DNA from: Anastatus disparis
Taxonomy: Eukaryota > Arthropoda > Insecta > Hymenoptera > Eupelmidae
DNA length: 64,000 nt
Direction: 5' to 3'
Assembly: GCA_017163975.1 (NCBI GenBank)
Contig: JAFFSR010000279.1
Location: forward strand, 124,001-188,000
Shown here: positions 57,969-64,000 of the stretch, one piece after another
Position numbering within the stretch: the stretch's first letter is position 1
Layout of the letters: every line of letters begins with the position of its first letter
Translations under genes and position numbers: made by a program
The notes under the pieces: generated by a model
Databases searched by the model: none
Seen by the model: only the letters and a program-made list of their open reading frames with translations
What the model was told of the DNA's origin: nothing

Positions 57969-59834
57969 ATAGCTAATTCAAATTTTCAACCTTTTTTAAA
58001 CTGCGCTGGTACATCCAATAACAGTTTTAACCATACGTGTAATGGATCTCAAGATAATTTCTATTATGTATGTTCAGAATATATTGGACAACGAAACAAA
58101 AGAAAAATCACAGATAATATTAATTTTATCTATCAAAAATGTTTTGATATTGAGATTTCTCAACAGGATAAAATTTGGGTTTCTCATTATATATGTGCTT
58201 CATGTTATGCTATGATGAATCGATACAACACCAGTCAGGCTAGGTCCAAATTAAAATTTACTATACCTACAAAGTGGAAGGAACCAAAAGATGAAAATGA
58301 TTGCTATTTTTGTTTAACAAAGATACAAGGTTTAGACAAGATACAGAAAAAAGGAATAGTATATCCTAATACTTCTTGTATAGAATTTCCATCCAAGAAT
58401 TTTATAGATATTTTTGAAAATAAAGATTCGAGAGATAGTTTTACAACAGGCTTAGGGAATCTAAATGTAGATGCAAACTCGACAGATGAAACAACTGAAA
58501 ATCTGATTGCCGCAGACGGAAGCTCATCAAATGAAGAAGATCTAAGTTCACCTGAAGAACATTCTCTGGAAAGTGATGAAGAGTATATTCCTAAGGGTGA
58601 AGAACGAACTGTTGAAAAGTTTGATCAAAAAAGTCTGAACGATTTATTTAGAAAGAGTGGTTTATCTAAGGAACAATCAGAGTTTATGGCTTCAGAGTTT
58701 AAGAGACGAAATATGTTGACAAAGGGTACTAAAGTATGTGCATATCGTAATCGAGAAGAGCGCTTTAGAAATTATTTCAAGAATGATTCTAATATGGTTT
58801 ATTGCACGGACGTGAAAGGTCTTATTGATGAATTGAAACCCAACATATACAAACCTGAAAATTGGCGACTATTCATTGATTCATCAAAGCGCAGCCTTAA
58901 AGCAGTACTCCTCAATATCACAAATAAATATGCTCCTATACCATTAGCACATTCAACAGTACTTAAAGAAGAGTATTCCAATCTTGAACTACTTTTAACG
59001 AAAATAAAATATAGAGAACATAAATGGCAAATATGTGGCGATTTAAAGATTTTATCTATGATACTTGGACAACAATCTGGATTTACGAAGTACCCATGTT
59101 ATTTATGCATGTTTGATAGCAGAGATAGAGAAAAACACTATAAAAAGAAAATTTGGCCATCAAGAGAATCGTTTGAACCTGAAAAACAGAATGTTATAAA
59201 AGATCCACTCGTTAATCCTTCGAAAATTTTGATACCGCCTCTGCATATAAAGCTTGGATTGATAAAGCAATTAGTTAAAGCTTTGGACAAGGACGGTCAA
59301 TGCTTCCAATATATAAGCAAAGTATTTCCCCATAAATCTGATGCTAAATTAAATGAAGGTATTTTTGATGGTCCTGAAATCCGAACTTTATTTAGAGACG
59401 AAAACTTTGAACAAAGCATGACTGATGTTGAAAAGGCAGCATGGTTAAGTTTTAAAGAGGTATCGACGAAATTTTTGGGTAATGCCAAAGACACGAATTA
59501 TAAAGCTATTGTGAAAAGAATGGTACGTAATTTTGAAAAATTGGGTTGTCTAATGAACTTAAAACTTCATTTTCTTGATTCACACGTTGATCAGTTTCCT
59601 GAAAATAACGGAGACTTTGGTGAAGAGCATGGTGAACGATTTCACCAAGATTTAAAGGAGTTTGAACGTAGATTTCAAGGAAACTGGGGTATCAACATGT
59701 TAGCAGATTACTGCTGGATGATAAAAAGAGAAACAGCTGCGAAAAAAGGACAAAAACGTGTCAGAAATCCACTACATCGGTCATTCGAAGAGAAACGTGT
59801 ACGTAAGCGTAAGCCAATTCAAAAAAAACATCGG

Positions 59835-59877
<43 letters not shown>

Positions 59878-59924
59878 TGACAAACATAGACAAAATGTTA
59901 AGTTTAACGTACACAATAGGCTAA
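57969..59924 (+). CDS. DDE-type transposase, right arm of B, open but start lost
   Basis: The best-preserved copy: no internal stop over 651 codons to TAA 59922. The ATG used in copy A reads ATA here (57969-57971), and the first zinc-type cysteine pair is damaged (YYVC instead of CYVC). The first in-frame ATG is 58212, which would give a 570-residue protein without most of the cysteine module. Catalytic-type residues are present: LFIDSS, CGDLK and EEHGERF. The tail has an Arg-Glu/Lys microsatellite (GAGAGA). Whether a truncated protein is made is unknown. Confidence 0.7.
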
Positions 59925-60512
59925 GTTAATATCTTGAATTTACAGTCAATGCTGTGAAAGACTCTAAAATTAGTATTTCAGACGTAAAATTTTTAAAAAA
60001 TCGATAAATTTACCATATACAGTTCTTGTCACCGCTCTCTAGAAGTAGTTTTTACACAATCTGACTTCAAATTCATGATCAGCAATCTGAAAAACCCCCA
60101 GGATAGTATTTCCAATGTTTATCGACTCTTCAAAAGACGCATGATTAAATTTTAATATTGTTTAAATCCATTTTAGGCAAAATTTCGACTTTTACCGATT
60201 TCCTCATCTTTTCAGCCCCATACAGAGGACTAGAATCGCGTTAAAAAAATTTGAAGGTATGGTTTCCCGTGTATTTTTTCCCGTAGAATTCGATTTTGAA
60301 GTCCAATTAACCGTATCTCATGATTTGTTTTTTCTAGACTCGAAAAGCCGCAAAAAAACCGTAAAAAATGAGGTTTTTTCAATAAAACTCTGAGAAAGGG
60401 TAGGAAAACCCTATATTTTTATTACAGATTCGGATTCAGCGTCGAAAAATACATGGGAATATGTATGTCCGGTCAAAAGTTCAGACATTTTTTTTCATTT
60501 TGTGGGCCTGTG

Positions 60513-60799
60513 TTATATTTTATATAATTCATAGTTTATTAAACATAAAATCATTTTAATAAATTATTCAAATAACAACTATATAATGAGCATATCGAAC
60601 AATTGAAGTTACGCCTTCGGTCACTCTAACCTTTCTAGAAATCAACGACTTTAATCATTATTTACTTAAAATCTGTGCATTTTCGGGACTTGAGCTCATG
60701 GAGACTTATGTTCAGAAAAAAATAAGCTACAATTTGGTCATACTATTATCAAATTTCACCGGGACCCAGAAACCCATAATAATCTTCCGGGGTCCTTTA
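60513..60799. repeat. Outer inverted repeat, right arm end
   Basis: Completes the right end of the giant palindrome after transposon B. It mirrors 41468-41760 almost base for base, ending AATCTTCCGGGGTCCTTTA. Confidence 0.85.
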
Positions 60800-60807
60800 A
60801 AAAATTA

Positions 60808-61428
60808 CAAAGGGGGGCAATTAAATGATAAAGAAGATAGAAATGAAAAAGAAGAAGACGTAGACGATTGGATAGAAGAATCAAGAAGAAAAACAACAAA
60901 TAAGTAAAAAAAAAAAAATTAATTTTTATAAAATAAAAAAAAAAAAGAAAATAAAAAATGAAAGTCTTATTAAATTAAAAATGTAATATTTGTTTTTGTT
61001 CTTAGTTTAAAATAAAAAAAAATAAAAAAAAAAAGTAATAATTAGTTAAAACGAAATATAGAATAATAATTTTTGATTATTTAATTAGAAAAAAAAAAAA
61101 TATATAATATGAATAAAATAAAATAAAAAATTGAGGTTAATTACAACGTAGATACTTATTTTAAGGTTTAGTTTCAAAGAAAAAATAATAAATACATTAA
61201 TTAGTTACGCAATTATAAAAATAAAGTTTAGTTAATGTAAAGACTTTACACATGAAAAAATCTTATCTTATTTTGGGGGGCAAACCTCAACACCAATATA
61301 GTTAATAAGTGCGTAATTGGGTGTTTGAGCGCGCATCTTCGTTGAAGTCGCGTTAGAGAAAATAAAATCGTTTTTTTCCATTAATTAATCTAATTAAAAT
61401 TCAAAATCTATTTTAATTTGAGGGGCAA
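60808..61428 (+). other. Gypsy-type 3' region with repeated purine-run phrases
   Basis: A short basic/acidic frame (KGGQLNDKEDRNEKEEDVDDW to 60905) is followed by poly-A/AT-rich DNA. A phrase with a G-run then CAA recurs: AAAGGGGGGCAATTAA (60811), TTTGGGGGGCAAACC (61264) and TTGAGGGGCAATG (61418), the last just before the LTR-like block and so a possible polypurine tract. Confidence 0.4.
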
Positions 61429-61905
61429 TGTGAGCGCCCGAGTATGTACGGCCCTGAAATCGTACGATACTGGAAGATGCGCGCGCAAACACCCAAAAAG
61501 ACCAAAGTGGTTGAACATGCAAGCGCGCGTATGTACGTATACACGCTTGCATGTGTAAGTACCGCTGAAAATATACGGCGACTCTCCCTCTCTTCTACTA
61601 AGTAAGAAGAGTGGGAGAGAGACCTAAGAGAGCTGATGCATGCAGTGCGAGGAGCTCGTGACTCTCGTCACTCTTGGATCAGCTCTCTCACGGGATAGTC
61701 ATACTCTGCTTAAGGCAGCAACGGGCGATAGGCCAACGCATTGGCTTAAGCAAAGCAGACTTTACAAGTGTTAACGTGTCTTATTGTAACTCGTACAATT
61801 AAAATTTTGTATGTTTTTTAAATAAAGAGCTTATCCAAGCAAAACGATTCCTCTCCTATTAACCCAGTGTTAAGCCCTGAATGTTAAGGCATTTGGTCCT
61901 TAACA
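61429..61905 (+). mobile_element. LTR-like block
   Basis: Starts TGTGAGCGCCC directly after TTTGAGGGGCAA. Contains a TATA-like GAAAATATACGG (61565), stem-loop-prone purine/pyrimidine tracts (61580-61680) and AAATAAAG (61819). A plausible end is CTTAACA near 61905. I could not match it to a second LTR in the window, so ownership (the gag element upstream or another gypsy) is open and the end is approximate. Confidence 0.45.
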
Positions 61906-62285
61906 ACAACGGGCTTTTCACTTAATACTCTAAAAAATTACTAATAATTTTTCAATGAAAATGTCTGCTATAGCTAGGCAAGGTGTCCTAGCTATAAACG
62001 ACTTTAACAAAACAACAAAGACACACAAAGAGTCTGCACAAGCTAGGCATGGCGCGCTAGCTTGTAACGACTCTATAATCATTAGACGACGTTGAAATAA
62101 TTATTAAATAAATAATTTAATCAAAGTAATAGGTAGGAATGTTACATTGGTTGCATAGGTACATACAAGTGTATACAGTGGAATTTTAGTACAACAATTA
62201 CAGTTGATTCTCAACAACGTTTATAATAAACGCGAAATAGGACATAAATTATAAATCTTGATATCTTGAAACTATCTTCTTATAT
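61906..62285. other. Spacer with two tandem stem-loops
   Basis: TATAGCTAGG-n8-CCTAGCTATA followed by AACGACT (61970-62005), and ACAAGCTAGG-n7-GCTAGCTTGT followed by AACGACT (62037-62073). The two units look like duplicated stem-loops. No gene. Nearby GTTACA (62139) could be an LTR edge of the BEL element, unproven. Confidence 0.45.
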
Positions 62286-62289
62286 GTAG

Positions 62290-63246
62290 ATTACTGGCCG
62301 TCCACCGTGACTGACTCAGCTGGTTGACTAGTAATTGGTACATCTTGTTCAGTTGGAAGTAGTATCAGTTGGTTTACAGGCCGATCGAAAGTTGATTATC
62401 CCGTCTTGATTTCGACAACTCTGAATAAGTGATCAGGGTCATAAATACATTTAATTATTCTGGCTAGTGGCCACTTAGTTAGTAGTCATAATGGGTCTTT
62501 AAATAGAACAATGTCTCCTTGCTGGAAATCACGGTTGGTGGTAAACTATTTTGAACGTTGTTGCATTTGGAGTAATACTTCTCTATGCCAACGATTCAAT
62601 CGTCGTTTATCTCAAAGGGCTTTACAGGCTATATTAATGGTAATCCTATTAAGAAATGCCCTAGAGTTAGAGCCATAGCATCTTCAGCATCAGAGTTGAG
62701 AGCACATAATGGTCTGGAGATCAGACAGGCCTCTATCAGTGACGTAACAGTTGAAAACTCTTCAATACTCAGCTTAGCATCACCTATTACTCACGTGAGA
62801 TGTTTTTTGAAACACCTGTGGTTAAACTCCCTGAGTCCACCAAAATAACGAGCACGAGGAGGTTTAAAATGCCATTCTACGGCGTCAGAAGCTATAGCAG
62901 CAGTAACTTCTTTGCAGACAGTTGAAGTTTGCAGAAAAAGATGGTGAAGTTCAGCGGCAGCACCTTGAAAATTCGTTGCATTGTTACTGTCAATGCATTT
63001 ACAGAGACCTTTGCGAGCAGTAAAGCGTTTAAATGCAGCAAGGAAGGCAGCGGAAGTAAGATCAGATACAACTTCCAGATGAACTGCTTTCACGACCATG
63101 CAGATAAACACAGCGACATATTCTTTGAAAGATTTTTGGCCTTGACCAGCTGATGCTCGCATTATGTAAGGTCCAGCAAAATCAATTCCAGTATGGATAA
63201 AAGGACGAGTTTGAGTGGTTCGAAACCTTGGTAATGAACTCATCAT
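62290..63246 (-). pseudogene. BEL/Pao integrase core and C-terminal region
   Basis: Minus strand. From 63246: PRFRTTQTRPFIHTGIDFAGP (first catalytic Asp), KEYVAVFICMVVKAVHLEVVSDL, FLAAFKRFTARKG, then SNNATNF where the family has S-D-N-G-T-N-F, so the second catalytic Asp is Asn. Next is WHFKPPRARYFGGLREF, which keeps the Glu. After a stop near 62790, C-terminal landmarks continue in other frames to about 62290 (DIVLFKDPLWLLTKWPLARI, FRVVEIKTG, RPVNQLILLPTE). It is inactive on present sequence. Confidence 0.85.
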
Positions 63247-64000
63247 TTATTCTATTGGACGAGCACTGAATCTGGTACATCTCACACATTGACGGATAAC
63301 CTTAAGTATCATATTTCGACCTTTAACAATCCAAAAATTGCAATTGATGTGACTGTGCACAAGTGTAGGACCACCATGCATGGTATACAGATGCATCTTC
63401 CTAATTAGAAGTTCAGTGATGTAGTGTTTTGCAGGAAGCAATATGATTGGATGCTTCTCATCTTCACTTAAGAATGATTATGAAGGCGTTTGCCTACTCG
63501 GAGCAATTCATCTTTATCTAAGAATGGAGATAATCTGATCAAAGAGCTCGACGATGAGATATGATGATTTTTTGATAGTGCTTCTATCTCTGTACTGTAT
63601 GTGGCACGTTGAACGAGATGAAATAGGCACTTACTTCCAGTAGCACATTTATCAGCTGATAAATTGCTAAATGAAGTAGTTTTGTGTCTTGCTTTTATCT
63701 TTGACAGCCATCTAAAGCAGTAGGCTAGAATGCAGATTATCTTGTTAAATGAAGAGAAGTTTCGAAACCATTCTTCAATATTAAAGGTTTCTCCAGCGAG
63801 AAGACACTAAGTGTTGTGTGAGCTTCTAGATTCTAGTTCAGTATTGATGACAGTGTCTGGTATGGACCATGAGTTTGGATCATTGCATAACCATGAGGGA
63901 CCATGCCACCAAAGTTGTGAGTTTCTAAGTTGGTCAAAAGTTATACCTCGCGTTGCTAAGTCTGCGGGGTTATCAGCGGATTCAACATGTCTCCAGGAGG
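63247..64000 (-). pseudogene. BEL/Pao pol: RNase H-integrase junction and zinc finger
   Basis: Minus strand from the window edge. VESADNPADLATRGITFDQL and WWHGPSWLCNDPNSW (about 64000-63870) are the conserved phrases at the end of BEL RNase H. A less conserved linker with a stop near 63805 follows, and then the integrase zinc region: LLIRKMHLYTMHGGPTLVH and CVRCTRFSARPIE (63441-63250). A TAA at 63247-63249 separates it from the catalytic core. The upstream RT lies outside the window. Confidence 0.8.

Larger units (their letters stand above)
55448..60512. mobile_element. Mirror-image DNA transposon, copy B (5.07 kb)
   Basis: Same ends, arms, middle and mirrored genes as copy A, flanked by TTA at 55445-55447 and 60513-60515. 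The insertion is in the outer right arm of the giant palindrome; the left arm near 41745 shows the uninterrupted site with a single TTA, which verifies the 3-bp duplication. The (TA)n tract is short (57616-57637). The two arms share most of their sequence with copy A's arms. Confidence 0.9.
41468..60799. mobile_element. Giant palindromic satellite element (~19.3 kb)
   Basis: Both ends carry TAAAGGACCCCGGAAGATT as inverted copies, followed by about 400 bases of matching arm. Flanking 8-mers ATAAATTA (41460-41467) and AAAAATTA (60800-60807) match at 7 of 8 positions, a possible target duplication. Working inward, both arms hold the same modules in mirror order: outer repeat; ATGGGTTT minisatellite; ACTCGA-word block; 97-codon ORF; 72-bp tandem repeat; TAGCGCACGCTAA satellite. 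The centre is a small palindrome at 46553-46572. The right arm is longer because of an expanded minisatellite, transposon B and a twin-hairpin insertion. No transposase native to it was recognised. Confidence 0.75.

Noticed and set aside
32669..61905. One gypsy element spanning from the PBS at 33251 to the LTR-like block at 61429
   Set aside because: Attractive by strand and order, but I could not match the sequence before 33251 with the block at 61429, so I did not claim a pair.
62585..63153. Plus-strand frames
   Set aside because: They are opposite-strand shadows of the BEL integrase region.

Overview
This window is a transposon graveyard from an animal nuclear genome, most likely an insect. 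The evidence is a very A+T-rich background, an errantivirus-like gypsy element with envelope genes, an R1-clade non-LTR element, a BEL/Pao element, a jockey-like element, TTAA- and TA-flanked MITEs, and many satellite arrays. I see no intact single-copy host gene. The only host-type gene is a broken relic of a vaccinia-related-kinase (VRK) family gene. There are no rRNA, tRNA, CRISPR or bacterial operon signals.

Layout. 1-5.5 kb: a Ty3/gypsy pol relic cut by a twin-hairpin element, a TA-flanked MITE and a 2.8 kb inverted-repeat element that carries a ~165-bp satellite. 5.5-6.4 kb: the VRK relic. 7.1-16.7 kb: the 3' half of an endogenous errantivirus: pol, then a truncated env, a longer second env, two tandem paralogous small ORFs (called X1 and X2 here), and a 3' LTR. 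Env2, X1 and X2 each lie just behind an AG acceptor-like site. 17.8-20.8 kb: a jockey-like non-LTR relic. 20.8-24.9 kb: nested foldbacks, hairpins and low-complexity DNA. 25.8-32.6 kb: two minus-strand R1-clade fragments whose ends abut (GATAAT)-type microsatellites. 33.2-36.1 kb: leader, gag and internally deleted pol of another gypsy element. 36.1-41.2 kb: a ~5.1 kb mirror-image DNA transposon (copy A). 41.5-60.8 kb: a giant imperfect palindrome (~19.3 kb) in which several unrelated satellite families are laid out symmetrically around a centre near 46,562. It has a 97-codon ORF in each arm and no recognisable transposase of its own. A second copy (B) of the mirror-image transposon sits in its right arm at 55.4-60.5 kb. 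61.4-61.9 kb: an LTR-like block. 62.3-64 kb: BEL/Pao pol on the minus strand.

The genes do not form a pathway; the logic of the window is nesting. Several insertion events can be read exactly, because the interrupted reading frame or the opposite palindrome arm preserves the empty site. The most unusual items are (1) the giant satellite palindrome, (2) the mirrored DDE-type transposon with inter-arm sequence exchange, (3) the errantivirus with tandem env genes and two paralogous accessory ORFs, and (4) a recurring twin-hairpin element with no open reading frame.
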